A stretch of 51,647 nucleotides of DNA. It comes from Candidatus Aminicenantota bacterium (lineage in GTDB: Bacteria > Acidobacteriota > Aminicenantia > Aminicenantales > Aminicenantaceae). The notes under the pieces were generated by a model, which did no database searches, was not told where the DNA came from, and was given only the letters and a program-made list of their open reading frames with translations. The stretch covers positions 1 through 51,647 of the forward strand of contig DRHQ01000047.1 of NCBI GenBank assembly GCA_011049545.1. The letters run 5' to 3'. The translations under genes were made by a program, and so were the position numbers. Positions 8,992-17,906 of the stretch are shown here, in pieces. Position 1 is the stretch's first letter. Every line of letters starts with the position of its first letter.

Positions 8992-10203
8992 TTAATATTT
9001 TTCAGCTTTTTGGAAGACCTGATTGACTTTCTCGAAGGCCCAATCTAAGTCATCCCTTTTGATAATTAAAGGAGGGGCAAACCGGATGACATGTTCATGG
9101 GTTTCTTTGCAGAGGAGCCCCTCTTCTTTTAAATCTTCACAAAAACGCCTTGCTCCGCCCGCTTCTTGTTTTAACTCTATTCCGATGAGCAAACCCTTTC
9201 CCTTGATTTCTTTGATGTGCTTGCTTTTAAGGGTTTTCAACTTTTCCAAAAAATAATTTCCCAGCTCAGCAGAATTTTCGACCAATTTTTCTTCAGTAAG
9301 CACCCGGAGAGCCTCACGGGCTAAAGCGCACGCTAGAGGATTAGCTCCAAAGGTGGTCCCATGCTCTCTGGGCTTGAAAAGCCCTAAGATTTCACGGGGC
9401 GAAAGAACAGCAGATATAGCATAACATCCTCCAGCCAGAGATTTTCCGATAACAAGAATGTCGGGCTTCACCTCTTCGTATTCACAAGCAAAGAGTTTAC
9501 CAGTACGACCCAGCCCGGTCTGAATTTCATCAGCAACAAACAAAACGTTATTCCTCTCGCAGATCTCTTTGGCCTTCTTCAGGTAACCCTCTGGAGGCAT
9601 GATGATTCCAGCTTCAGCCTGGAAGGGTTCAACCAGGAAAGCAGCTGTATTAGGCTTAATTGCCGCTTCCAGAGCTTCAGCATCACCGTAGGGAACTATG
9701 ACAAACCCAGGCGTAAAAGGGCCGAAATCTTTTCTGTATAATGTTTCTGTGGAAAAACTGATAATGGTCACAGTGCGCCCATGAAAATTGTTGGAACAGG
9801 CAATGATTTCTGCTTGATCCTGGGGAACACCCTTTTTCTGGTAGGCCCACTTTCGAGCCGCTTTGATCGCGGTTTCTATCGCTTCAGTTCCAGAATTCAT
9901 GGGAAGTACCATTTCATAGCCGGTCAATTCACAGAGTTCCTTAGCTAGAAGCGGCCATTGATCATTCCGAAAAGCGCGAGATATCAGAGTCAGTTTTTCG
10001 CCTTGATCTTTCAGAACTTTTACGAGGCGAGGGTGACAATGGCCGTGGTTAACTGCAGAATAGGCACTTAAGCAATCAAGGTATTTCTTTCCTTCCACAT
10101 CCCAGACCCAGACACCTTTTCCCCTGGCAATGACCACATCCAAAGGGAGATAATTATGAGCCCCGTATAAATCTTCTAAATCAATGAAATCTTTTGTATC
10201 CAT
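8992..10203 (-). CDS. rocD: Ornithine--oxo-acid aminotransferase
   Basis: PLP-dependent class III aminotransferase that converts ornithine plus 2-oxoglutarate to glutamate semialdehyde plus glutamate. Family signatures include YLDCLSAYSAVNHGH, MNSGTEAIETAIKAAR, NFHGRT, FVADEIQTGLGRTG and the PLP lysine in DILVIGKSLAGG; the GTTFGANPLACA segment is present. The chosen ATG (10203) has AAGGA about 7 bases upstream; an in-frame ATG 24 bases further up lacks a site. OAT rather than acetylornithine aminotransferase is suggested by the SAYSAVNHGH and ADEIQTG context. Confidence 0.9.
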   Translation of the reverse strand: MDTKDFIDLEDLYGAHNYLPLDVVIARGKGVWVWDVEGKKYLDCLSAYSAVNHGHCHPRLVKVLKDQGEKLTLISRAFRNDQWPLLAKELCELTGYEMVLPMNSGTEAIETAIKAARKWAYQKKGVPQDQAEIIACSNNFHGRTVTIISFSTETLYRKDFGPFTPGFVIVPYGDAEALEAAIKPNTAAFLVEPFQAEAGIIMPPEGYLKKAKEICERNNVLFVADEIQTGLGRTGKLFACEYEEVKPDILVIGKSLAGGCYAISAVLSPREILGLFKPREHGTTFGANPLACALAREALRVLTEEKLVENSAELGNYFLEKLKTLKSKHIKEIKGKGLLIGIELKQEAGGARRFCEDLKEEGLLCKETHEHVIRFAPPLIIKRDDLDWAFEKVNQVFQKAEKY

Positions 10204-10265
10204 TGCTTTTCCTTTTTCCCCAAGCATCTTTGGCTTATTATCTTTTTAATCCTGGCAAAAAATAG

Positions 10266-10357
<92 letters not shown>

Positions 10358-10529
10358 ACTTCTTTCTCCAATATTTAAGCAGCAAAAGAGAGGATGCTTA
10401 AACTATCAAAAAAAACCTATAAGGTCAATTTTGAGGGTTTATCATAAGCATTTCTTTTTCCGTGATAGAAAGCAAAATTGTTGATAAAAGAATCGGAAAC
10501 GCTTACGGCTTTACCTCGCTCGTCAATGC

Positions 10530-11558
10530 TTATTCTTTCCTGTAGATATTAATTATATCTTTTAGCAAAGAAGCTCCCGCGCCTTTAGGATCAGATTTTC
10601 CGCCTGTCACTGTTATAGAATCCATCGTATCGGTAGTAAAAACAATGCCCTTATTGGTTCCATCCACACCAAAAAGAGGGTGGGAACTGTCTATAACGGT
10701 CAATCTCACTTCAAGTCGAAGCTCTTCTGCACGCTTAAAGAGTATTCCCAATAACTTTAATGCTCTATCTTTTTTTCTCCCCTGATTCAAAAGATAGGGA
10801 GGAATCGCATCGATACCTTCAACTGTCATGTCATCCAGAGTAAAATCTGTTTTCTGCAAAGCATTCGAAATAATAAGAATCTTGGAGGCCGTATCCAAAC
10901 CGCTTACATCTAGGGAAGGATCGGTTTCCGCTATTCCCTTGGATTGCGCCTCTTTTAAAGCCTCCTTGTAATCTACCCCCTCTTTCATCCTGGTCAGGAT
11001 GTAGTTAGTCGTGCCGTTTAGAATACCTTCAATCCGAGAAATCTCGGCCCCAGCCAGTGAATAAAGAGCAATATCCAGAGCAGGAAGGGCAGCAGCCGTC
11101 GCTCCGCTGAATTTTAAAGCCACATGTTTATTTTCGGCCTTTTCATGCAAGCCGCGAAAATCGATAACGAGGGGACCTTTGCTGGCAGTCACCACATGCC
11201 ATCCTCTATCCAAAGCGTGACGGATATGCCTGAGACCGGGTTCACCGCTTTTTATGTTGGATGGAGTGCATTCGACAAGCACTCCCGGTTTAATTGAATC
11301 AAGCACAGATGTAAGCTTTAAGTCTGGCTTCCAAAGAGGATTTTTCCGGAACATAGTTAAGGAAGAATATTTTTCAATAACCTCGGATGTATTCAGAGCC
11401 TGAGAGGAATGAATAGCACCTCCTATCTCAAAAATGGAGTAAAATTTGATATCCAGCCCGTACCTTATCCTGCAAAATTCGTTTTTCTCTTGGGCAACAC
11501 GAAGAAACGCCTGACCAACATTCCCAAATCCCATCAGGATGATGTTTACTGTTTTCAT
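10530..11558 (-). CDS. hom: Homoserine dehydrogenase
   Basis: 342-residue enzyme of the aspartate pathway, reducing aspartate semialdehyde to homoserine. The NAD(P)-binding loop GFGNVG is at residues 10-15. The catalytic-domain segments VVTASKGPL, GATAAALPALDI, IEGILNGTTNYIL and AETDPSLDVSGLDTA(S)K are all present. No C-terminal ACT regulatory domain is present, so threonine feedback through this protein is not expected. Threonine synthase is encoded separately at 31743. Confidence 0.92.
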   Translation of the reverse strand: MKTVNIILMGFGNVGQAFLRVAQEKNEFCRIRYGLDIKFYSIFEIGGAIHSSQALNTSEVIEKYSSLTMFRKNPLWKPDLKLTSVLDSIKPGVLVECTPSNIKSGEPGLRHIRHALDRGWHVVTASKGPLVIDFRGLHEKAENKHVALKFSGATAAALPALDIALYSLAGAEISRIEGILNGTTNYILTRMKEGVDYKEALKEAQSKGIAETDPSLDVSGLDTASKILIISNALQKTDFTLDDMTVEGIDAIPPYLLNQGRKKDRALKLLGILFKRAEELRLEVRLTVIDSSHPLFGVDGTNKGIVFTTDTMDSITVTGGKSDPKGAGASLLKDIINIYRKE

Positions 11559-11606
11559 ATAGCTGTTATCTTATTATACTCAAAAGTAATTCTGAAACGC
11601 TTATTA

Positions 11607-13397
11607 TCACTTCTTTTTAGCGGTAAATACTCCATTGGGTTGAGTAACCTTGGCTTTTGTAACTTTCCCTGCCTTATCCACTATAAATTCTACGCTATAT
11701 CCAGTTAAATTCTTCAGATTAAACTCTGTCCCTTTATAGGGAACCAATTCGTATTCTGGCTGGCCCGGCACAGTGAGAATAAGGTTATTCTCTCCTCTCA
11801 AAGAGACAGTTACAGTCATTTCTCCAAGCAAATATTCGCCCACGAATTTTTCAAGAAAGCTTTTCTCCTTCATCTTTTTCTCGGGCATCTTAGTAAACAC
11901 GATTGCTTCTACGCTATCCTCTAACTGCACAGAAAGACTGTTAATATTTCCCTTATTGTCGGTAAAGAAGGAGACTTTTTCATTCATGTCATAAAATTCA
12001 TTGCTCATCTCGAAAATGTCGTAATGATAATGTTTTACATCAAATGAGATGGAATTAAAAACGCCTTTTAATCGGACGCCTTCCTTTTTTATAGCTACAA
12101 CACCATATCCAGGATGCTCATAGTCTCCAGCGTAATCCTCAAGAGGATGGGATGGTTTTGTGTTCAACTTGCGGTCTTTACCCTTCTCCTTTTTAGCCTT
12201 TTCAGCTTCTTCTTTGGCTTTATCTATCTGATCCTTAATGCGTTTATTCCAGGGAATCTGGTCAAGCTCGAGTAGACGATCATAAGCATTATAGGCAACA
12301 ATTGATGGAAGTGGAGTTCCGCTCATGTTAGTGAAAATAACCATCCCTATGTTGTCTCTGGGCATAAAAGTAACTTGAGCAGTAAATCCATCGATTCCGC
12401 CGCCATGAGAAACCATGAGATGACCTCTGTAAGCGGTGATTCCCCAGCCCATTCCGTATGTTGAGTAGAATGATTCATCATATTTAAAGGATTTTGAGCT
12501 AATCATCTGCGGAGAATGAATCTCATTGAGACTCCCTTCAGATATAATCTGTTTCTCGCCAAACTTCCCCTTGCTTAAATTGAGTAAAAGCCAGTCTGCC
12601 ATATCAATCACATTGGAATTTATCGAGCCGGCGGGTCCCATTGTATCTATGTTTCGGAACGGAATTTCTATGACCTTATCGTCTTTCTCCATGTAAGGAA
12701 GAGCGAAATCTGGAGCTTTTTTGGAATCTTCCACTGAAAAATTGCTATCATTCATGCCTAAAGGCCTAAAAATACGATCCTGGACAAATTTTTCCCAGGT
12801 GGTTCCTGCAACTTTCCCCACCATGTAACCCGCGGTCATAAACATCAGATTCTGATACTGAAAGGTCGTTCGGAAATCCTTGCTTGGCTCAAGATACTGC
12901 AAGCGATCAAAGAGCTCTTTACGGGTTGCAGATGAGCCATACCACAACAAATCATGGCGAGGCAGGCCAGATCGATGACAGACTAAATCACGAGGAGTCA
13001 TCCCCTCTGTGGCAAAAGAATCTTTGAGCTTAAACGAAGGGAGGTATTCTTTCACAGGCTTATCCCAATCAAGCTTGCCCTCATCAACCAGGATGCCCAT
13101 GGTTGCTGCAGTAAAAGCTTTGGAGCAAGAGCCTATAGCAAAAAGAGTCTTGGGAGTCACTTTTAAGCCTTTCTTTACGTCCCGGAAGCCAAATCCTTTA
13201 GAAAAAATGACTTCCCCATTCTTAACGATGGATATTCCTAGCCCGGGAACTTTCCATTCCTCCATTGCTTTGGTGACAAATGTGTCAAATCCTTTGAGGC
13301 CTACCTTTTGAGTTTTTTCTTCAGCAGAGAATGGTGTGCTAAAAAGCAGGGAAAGGACAATCAAAAGACAAAACGCTTGAACAATTCTTTTTTTCAT
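11607..13397 (-). CDS. Secreted serine hydrolase, beta-lactamase/transpeptidase-like, with DUF3471-type tail
   Basis: 596 aa with a cleavable signal peptide (KKRIVQAFCLLIVLSLLFST). The class C beta-lactamase fold has all three catalytic motifs: SCSK at 90-93, YQN at 181-183 and HGG at 331-333. Residues from about 395 form a linker rich in Lys/Glu and a C-terminal beta-rich domain of the kind annotated DUF3471. Such proteins act as periplasmic peptidases or esterases; resistance to beta-lactams cannot be inferred. It is transcribed toward homoserine dehydrogenase with 48 bases between. Confidence 0.88.
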   Translation of the reverse strand: MKKRIVQAFCLLIVLSLLFSTPFSAEEKTQKVGLKGFDTFVTKAMEEWKVPGLGISIVKNGEVIFSKGFGFRDVKKGLKVTPKTLFAIGSCSKAFTAATMGILVDEGKLDWDKPVKEYLPSFKLKDSFATEGMTPRDLVCHRSGLPRHDLLWYGSSATRKELFDRLQYLEPSKDFRTTFQYQNLMFMTAGYMVGKVAGTTWEKFVQDRIFRPLGMNDSNFSVEDSKKAPDFALPYMEKDDKVIEIPFRNIDTMGPAGSINSNVIDMADWLLLNLSKGKFGEKQIISEGSLNEIHSPQMISSKSFKYDESFYSTYGMGWGITAYRGHLMVSHGGGIDGFTAQVTFMPRDNIGMVIFTNMSGTPLPSIVAYNAYDRLLELDQIPWNKRIKDQIDKAKEEAEKAKKEKGKDRKLNTKPSHPLEDYAGDYEHPGYGVVAIKKEGVRLKGVFNSISFDVKHYHYDIFEMSNEFYDMNEKVSFFTDNKGNINSLSVQLEDSVEAIVFTKMPEKKMKEKSFLEKFVGEYLLGEMTVTVSLRGENNLILTVPGQPEYELVPYKGTEFNLKNLTGYSVEFIVDKAGKVTKAKVTQPNGVFTAKKK

Positions 13398-13715
13398 ATC
13401 AAATCCTCCTTTCTTGGTTCATATCAAATAATTTATGAATAAGAAACTCTGCTCTATTTGAATTTGATTCTAAAATTTAATTCTTTTTATTTATCAAGTC
13501 AATCAGGAATAACCAAATGAACTTAAAAAAAAGCGAGCTGTAGGATGTAGTTTTTTTGTACAAATTAGAGAAAAGCAGTCCGTGCCCTTTTAGTCTGGAG
13601 AAAAAGTTGCCTGTCCCCTTTTTGTCCCTTTTTTTCCTAAAAATACACTGCGGGCTTTCCTCTGTTTCGTTTTGTCAGGCTAAATGTGGGAAAAACGGGC
13701 AAGGAAGAATAACCG
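13398..13715. other. Gene-free intergenic region
   Basis: 318 bases upstream of the serine hydrolase gene. A ribosome site (GGAGG complement at about 13406) serves that gene. The stretch 13560-13640 holds relic phrases CAGTCCGTGCCCTTTTAGTCTGGAG and TTGCCTGTCCCCTTTTTGTCCC, of the same decayed family as at the window start. I see no gene. Confidence 0.4.
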
Positions 13716-14219
13716 TTAGCTATTATCTATTTTTTCTTTTTCTCGAGAAATTTCATTCAATTGTTCTTTGGTCAGGGGGAATTTGTACTTTTTAATTACT
13801 TTCTTTTGGACATCAAATAAAATCAATGCAGTAACACTTAAATCTAAATCCAAATCACTGAATACACCATTTTTATCCAGAATAATAGGAAATTTTATAT
13901 TGTTGCCTAATATAAATCCCCTCAATTGCTTTTCAATTATCTGAATGTCTATTTCAGAACTTAATTCATCCTCATCTTCATGAAAAATCAGAATTCCAAG
14001 GACTGATTTTTCAAGTTCATTGGCATTGATTGTCTCGATAAATTTCGTGAATGACTGCAGGCATAGAGAACAATTAATAAAATCCATGTCAATTATTAAA
14101 AAAAACTTTTTATCCAGGATAGGATTCCTGTCTTGTTCATTGGAATTTGAATCAGTAATAAAGAACAAAACAGTCAATATCGTTATTATTATGATTATTA
14201 CTTTTTTTCTTAAAATCAT
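13716..14219 (-). CDS. Thioredoxin-fold-like membrane-anchored protein
   Basis: 167 aa with an N-terminal hydrophobic segment (about residues 5-22), a signal anchor or signal peptide. The mature part begins FFLIIDMDFINCSLCLQSF. The beta strand followed by C-x2-C (CSLC) and helix, and the later KFPIILDKNGVF and ALILFDVQKKVIKKY segments, resemble TlpA/AhpC-type redoxin folds found in extracytoplasmic proteins. The family match is by pattern only. Rich in Ile, Lys, Asp. Sits alone between gene-free stretches. Confidence 0.6.
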   Translation of the reverse strand: MILRKKVIIIIITILTVLFFITDSNSNEQDRNPILDKKFFLIIDMDFINCSLCLQSFTKFIETINANELEKSVLGILIFHEDEDELSSEIDIQIIEKQLRGFILGNNIKFPIILDKNGVFSDLDLDLSVTALILFDVQKKVIKKYKFPLTKEQLNEISREKEKIDNS

Positions 14220-14651
14220 CTATTTTTTTCTCCCTACTTTTTTATCTTAAAAAAACTTCTTTCCGGCCACTATTCTTCGATTCCTAAATAGAATATATAC
14301 AAGTTTCGTGCCAAGCTGACAGATGTACACTAAATCACTGATATATAAAGAAATATATGATTAAGGCTCATATCTAAAACTTAGAAATTTGAAATAAAAT
14401 GTCACAGTTTTCCTTGGTATCTGGTCTAAACAATTGAAAAGAAATAAATTATAAGAGTGTGACATGGCACAGAATGTGACATTGAATGCACACTTTAAGT
14501 TTATTGGGGGATAAGGTTTCAACCAAGTCTAACCGCTGCTCAAATCAATATCTGTGCTGAACATCCACCTCGCCTCAAGTTATCCAACACGAACTCCTGA
14601 TGAACTTATTCTCCGAGTTATGGTAGGAAAGGATTAAGGAATGGTCTTTCC
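14220..14651. other. Gene-free intergenic region
   Basis: 432 AT-rich bases with no supported gene. It contains GTCTAAC (14527-14533) and GTTATCC (14579-14585), which superficially look like attC end boxes; the inner arms are not complementary, so I do not call an attC here. Confidence 0.4.
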
Positions 14652-15608
14652 CTATTTCCTTGAGTTGATGATCGGGCGGAGTGTCGATAGGTCACGCCTG
14701 GCTTTCCATTTGATCCTTCCTTTTTCTGGACCGCCTTCTATTTCCATGGTGCCTCGCATAGTATTACCTTGTATAATTCCTTCAAAGTGCAAGCTTTCTG
14801 TACGGCCTTTTAGCTTTCTTTCCAAGGTAAAAAGCAACATGTTTCCTCTGATCTTCAAATCCTTGATGAATACAGAAATCGAGGAGGCGCCTTCCAGTAC
14901 CTGCCCTCTAACTCGCTGAAACTCCTGGTCAAACCGCAGTGTAAACTCGTCGTTCCCAGAGAAATCCGGTATAGTTAGTTTCCAGGTCCCCTTCACATTT
15001 CCTGGAATAATCCAGAGATATACCTTATGAGTACGCCAATAATCATCTATTTGCTCATCCCAATAATTAAATAGGTACGGATCCCTATAATCTTCTGCTT
15101 TTACAGAAGAGGTCACATCAGGTTCCCATTTTCCCATATTAAATTCATGAGAAACAACTCTTGAGCCTGGACTCAGCTCCCGGAAAAGTTTTGGCCGCAA
15201 TCTGAGGTTGACTCCCGAGAGCAGATATAGAGTTACAACGCTTGCCTCCCTTATTTCCGCCTCGAAGAGATCCATTTGAATAAACTGAACTCTGTCAGAT
15301 ACACCTGCCTTGATTGCATTTTATTGACTTTCCCTGACGCGTTCAGGATCGATATCTATCCCTACACCCCGGCAGCCATACATCATTGCAGCCGTGATGA
15401 CGATTCGCCCGTCCCCGCACCCGAGATCATAGAGCACATCATCTTTGTCTACGTTGGCAATTCTGAGCATTTCCGCTACGACTTCATCCGGAGTAGAAAC
15501 ATAAGGCACCTCAGGTTTTTTTTGTTGTGCTGGAGCTTTGCTTACAAAAATAAGTGTCATCGCTGCAAGCAGGCAGATCAAGGATATCTTTGAATATTTT
15601 CTTTTCAT
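14652..15608 (-). pseudogene. Secreted SAM-dependent methyltransferase family protein, interrupted by an in-frame TAA
   Basis: One continuous frame from ATG 15608 to TAG 14652 is broken by a single TAA at about 15321-15323. The first part has a signal peptide and the SAM-binding motif VLYDLGCGDGRIVITAA followed by GVGIDIDPERVRES. The second continues directly as NAIKAGVSDRVQF, then VVTLYLLSGVNLRLRPKL and GSRVVSHEFNMGKWEPD, then a beta-rich tail. This is the known exported class I methyltransferase-like family (expected reading ENAxKAGV at the stop, so a one-base change from a sense codon would do). An internal ATG just downstream (15242) could give a 197-residue C-terminal product lacking the SAM site. 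Confidence 0.75.
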
Positions 15609-15749
15609 TTCTAAAAAAGACGCTCCTTTATTACTTATTTGTTTTGACGAAAATGGATGTATTTTCTTCCGTTACAGATTTAATGCTTTAGAAGGAAATT
15701 TGTGAGATATTTGTATCGAGCATAAAAAAAATCTTATTATTATCAAACC

Positions 15750-15764
15750 GGTTGCAATGGCGGA
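15750..15764 (+). other. Candidate island-end direct repeat (left)
   Basis: GGTTGCAATGGCGGA matches GGTTGCACTGGCGGA at 30713-30727 in 14 of 15 bases and in the same orientation. The right copy is the 3' end (CCA tail plus seven bases) of tRNA-Ser(CGA). A 17-base inverted relative (TGCAACCAATTCGAACC, 15771-15787) also matches the sequence beside that tRNA (30703-30719). The pair brackets the integron island, as attL/attR would. Statistical support is weak because the repeat is short. Confidence 0.35.
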
Positions 15765-15838
15765 CGCGGTTGCAACCAATTCGAACCGATGCTGAAATAA
15801 CGGCTCAAATCAAAATCTATCCTGTCCGTCGAGTTTAT

Positions 15839-15967
15839 ATGTATCAGAAATTTTCCCGAAAGGCAAAAAAACTTCGCCTGTTAGGTATGTCATACGAACA
15901 AATATCTAAAAGTCTGAATATCAGCAAAAAAACCGCTATAAATGCTTGTAAATATGAAAAAGTATAA
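15839..15967 (+). CDS. Small helix-turn-helix ORF, probable recombinase or regulator remnant
   Basis: 42 codons from ATG 15839. The sequence KKLRLLGMSYEQISKSLNIS followed by KKTAINACKY is a clear helix-turn-helix of the type found at the C terminus of site-specific recombinases and in small regulators. The frame is open further upstream to 15752, but that part runs through the tRNA-like repeat and is unlikely to be coding. No good ribosome site is visible, so it may be a fragment of a lost gene. From 15968 to 16233 I see no gene. Confidence 0.35.
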   Translation: MYQKFSRKAKKLRLLGMSYEQISKSLNISKKTAINACKYEKV

Positions 15968-16233
15968 ACAAAAGTTATTAAAACCTTAGATTGGGGGATA
16001 TCACATTTTGGTCACAAAAATCTTTTATTAATTGGAAATATTATTTTTAATTAACTGAAAATAATAGAGATACCATATAAAAAAGATCATTAGGGCGACA
16101 AATTAGAAATCCGATGCCCCTTATTTGTCTGTGGCATTCTATGCAAGCTAGTGAATCGACTTCATAGAGCATGCGGATAATATCCGCTCAACCTAGGGAG
16201 GGCATAAACCTCTCATATAAGTCATAGTCATTT

Positions 16234-16299
16234 GCATAACGCCTCGCCTGACCAGCGGGCGCGGTTTTTAGCCCGTCTGCGTCCAGGCGAAGGTTATAC
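16234..16299 (-). other. attC site (left arm, outermost)
   Basis: Minus-strand reading: R'' GTATAAC (16299-16293) and R' GTTATGC (16240-16234). The inner arms TTCGCCTGGACGCAGACGGGC and GCGCCCGCTGGTCAGGCGAG are complementary with the usual unpaired bases. The TAA of R'' is the stop codon of the gene at 16294-16835. This is the last attC I can find on the left, so the array probably ends about here. Confidence 0.85.
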
Positions 16300-16835
16300 G
16301 CCTTTTAGCTTTTTTTCAGCATATAGTTTACAACCTTCTAGTAATCTCTCTAAAACAGTGTCTATCGCCAGTGGCCAGTCAGTACGCCCCTCGATTGAGA
16401 TGCCAAAATGTTTTCCCATCAACTCCATTGTCTTAAAGTCGTCACTGTTATCAGGGTTGTATCGACCTGATGAGTGGGCAAATCGATTCCTTAGTCTCCT
16501 TACTATATTGAGTTGTTCGGCTCCATCGAGTGTGAAATCAATTTTGATAGCGTTGGAAATCAATTGGTATGATTCAATAAGGGAGCAAAGTCTTATGATA
16601 AAGTTCTGATTAATCCAATGTCCGATTCTTAGCATCTCATCCTTAATCTCAACGGACAGCGGTTCTTCAAATGTGTGGACTATTTTTATGCCCTGAGCCC
16701 TATAGTAAGGAGGCGTCAAAAGAATTTTTGCTCCTATCGAGCTATCATCAACGTACGGGAAATATCCTCTGTTTTTATTTAGATACGTCCAAAGGATATC
16801 CATCTCCTTGTTGATCTGTTCAAATTCTTTTTCCA
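16294..16835 (-). CDS. Integron cassette protein with HEPN-type motif
   Basis: 180 aa from ATG 16835, chosen because GGAGG lies 7 bases upstream; a longer frame to 16950 would only translate the neighbouring attC. Not recognised by name. The helical core contains RRLRNRFAH, giving R116-x4-H121, the active-site pattern of HEPN nucleases (related mannitol-repressor-like helical proteins also show LRNRFAH). The preceding helices (HWINQNFIIRLCSLIESYQL) fit a HEPN bundle. Alone in its cassette between two attC sites. Function as a toxin/RNase is inference. Confidence 0.7.
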
Positions 16836-16848
16836 TATCATTTCCTCC

Positions 16849-16983
16849 GCATAACGATCTGCGGTTCACCTGCGGAGGCGATAAGGGCACGTAATTTTTT
16901 GTTTTCACTTCAAAAAACTTTGAGAAAGCACTAAACCAACCAAAAAGCACGAGCCCTTCGTCCGGTGCAACCGCTTGTTAGCT
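16849..16983 (-). other. attC site (long form)
   Basis: Minus-strand reading: R'' AGCTAAC (16983-16977) and R' GTTATGC (16855-16849). The outer arms AAGCGGTTGCACCGGACGAA and CCTCCGCAGGTGAACCGCAG pair in the attC manner. At 135 bp it is about twice the length of its neighbours because of an AT-rich insertion in the loop region, closer to VCR-like sites. Confidence 0.85.
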
Positions 16984-16984
16984 G

Positions 16985-17809
16985 CTACTTGAGGATTTTA
17001 TGTTTTGAACAATATTCCTTTAAAAATTTTATGTATCTGGCATAGCCAATTCCAGTGCTTATATATGTATTTAGTGTCTCAACGGTTGCTTTTATAGCTT
17101 TTAAGGGATCAACGCCCATTATTTGAACTGACCCTTGCTTTGAAGTTGCCTCTATATATACGGTTAATTCTTGCAAAGCTTTTGATATGCCACCTTCACG
17201 CATACTAATAATTCCAATCGCTTTTCCATCTCCAGATATTAGAGCACCGCCTGAATTACCTTTATTAATGGAGCCTTGAATGCAAATTATGCTTCCAGAG
17301 TCATCTATTCCTGAAATCATCCCTTTATGAGTTATTAAAGCAGGTGTAAAAAGAGGGTGTCCCGAAAAATAACAGTTGGAACCTATTTTCAGATTTTTTA
17401 TATCTTGACCTGAAATTTCCAAAATATAATTTTTAATATTTGTTGGCTTTTTAATGAGTTTTAAAATTGCAAAGTCTTGAGATAGTGGAGACAGATCAGC
17501 TTGATTAGGTGGGGAAATGCAATTAGCATTAATGGTTGCTCCTTCTATCGTTGTGATTTGAATATCTTGAAAAATATTCCAGCTAATTTTTTGTCCATTT
17601 TGGTTAGTTGATGCAATAACATGAAAACAAGTAACAACTAAATCATCTGAAATAAAAAAACCTGAACCTTTTGAATTTCCTGACTTACTTGTAACTTTAA
17701 CACAACTAGTTCTAGATAAGTTAATGATATCCATATCATCTCCTGCAAATAAAAACGAAATGTTGAAGATATAAAAAAATATAAATGATATTAATTTTTG
17801 ATTATTCAT
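16985..17809 (-). CDS. Secreted trypsin-like serine protease (cassette)
   Basis: 274 aa with an N-terminal signal peptide (LISFIFFYIFNISFLFAG). The chymotrypsin-fold triad is visible: H63 in VVTCFHVIA, D112 in SQDFAILKL, S186 in GNSGGAL. The PDZ domain of DegP/HtrA is absent; the C terminus (about 215-274) is helical and unassigned. It is the only predicted exported enzyme in the array and is strongly AT-rich compared with other cassettes, suggesting a different source. Substrate unknown. Confidence 0.82.
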   Translation of the reverse strand: MNNQKLISFIFFYIFNISFLFAGDDMDIINLSRTSCVKVTSKSGNSKGSGFFISDDLVVTCFHVIASTNQNGQKISWNIFQDIQITTIEGATINANCISPPNQADLSPLSQDFAILKLIKKPTNIKNYILEISGQDIKNLKIGSNCYFSGHPLFTPALITHKGMISGIDDSGSIICIQGSINKGNSGGALISGDGKAIGIISMREGGISKALQELTVYIEATSKQGSVQIMGVDPLKAIKATVETLNTYISTGIGYARYIKFLKEYCSKHKILK

Positions 17810-17829
17810 TTCAAATATCTGCTTTTACC

Positions 17830-17894
17830 AGCTAGCGTATTGAATTCAGCGGCACGCGCCACGGGCATGCGTCGGCTGCAATGAATGGTTAGCC
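17830..17894 (-). other. attC site with a variant R' box
   Basis: Minus-strand reading: R'' GGCTAAC (17894-17888), inner arms around GCCGACGCATGCCCGTGGCGCGTGCCG, and R' GCTAGCT (17836-17830), where the usual GTT is GCT. The change hits the conserved cleavage triplet, so this site may be a poor recombination substrate. Confidence 0.75.
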
Positions 17895-17906
17895 AACAAA
17901 ATCAAA

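Noticed and set aside
14527-14585. attC-like pair GTCTAAC ... GTTATCC left of the island.
   Set aside because: The inner arms are not complementary and no cassette gene ends or starts there.
16836-16950. N-terminal extension of the 180-aa cassette protein.
   Set aside because: It would translate the attC stem; GGAGG before ATG 16835 marks the real start.
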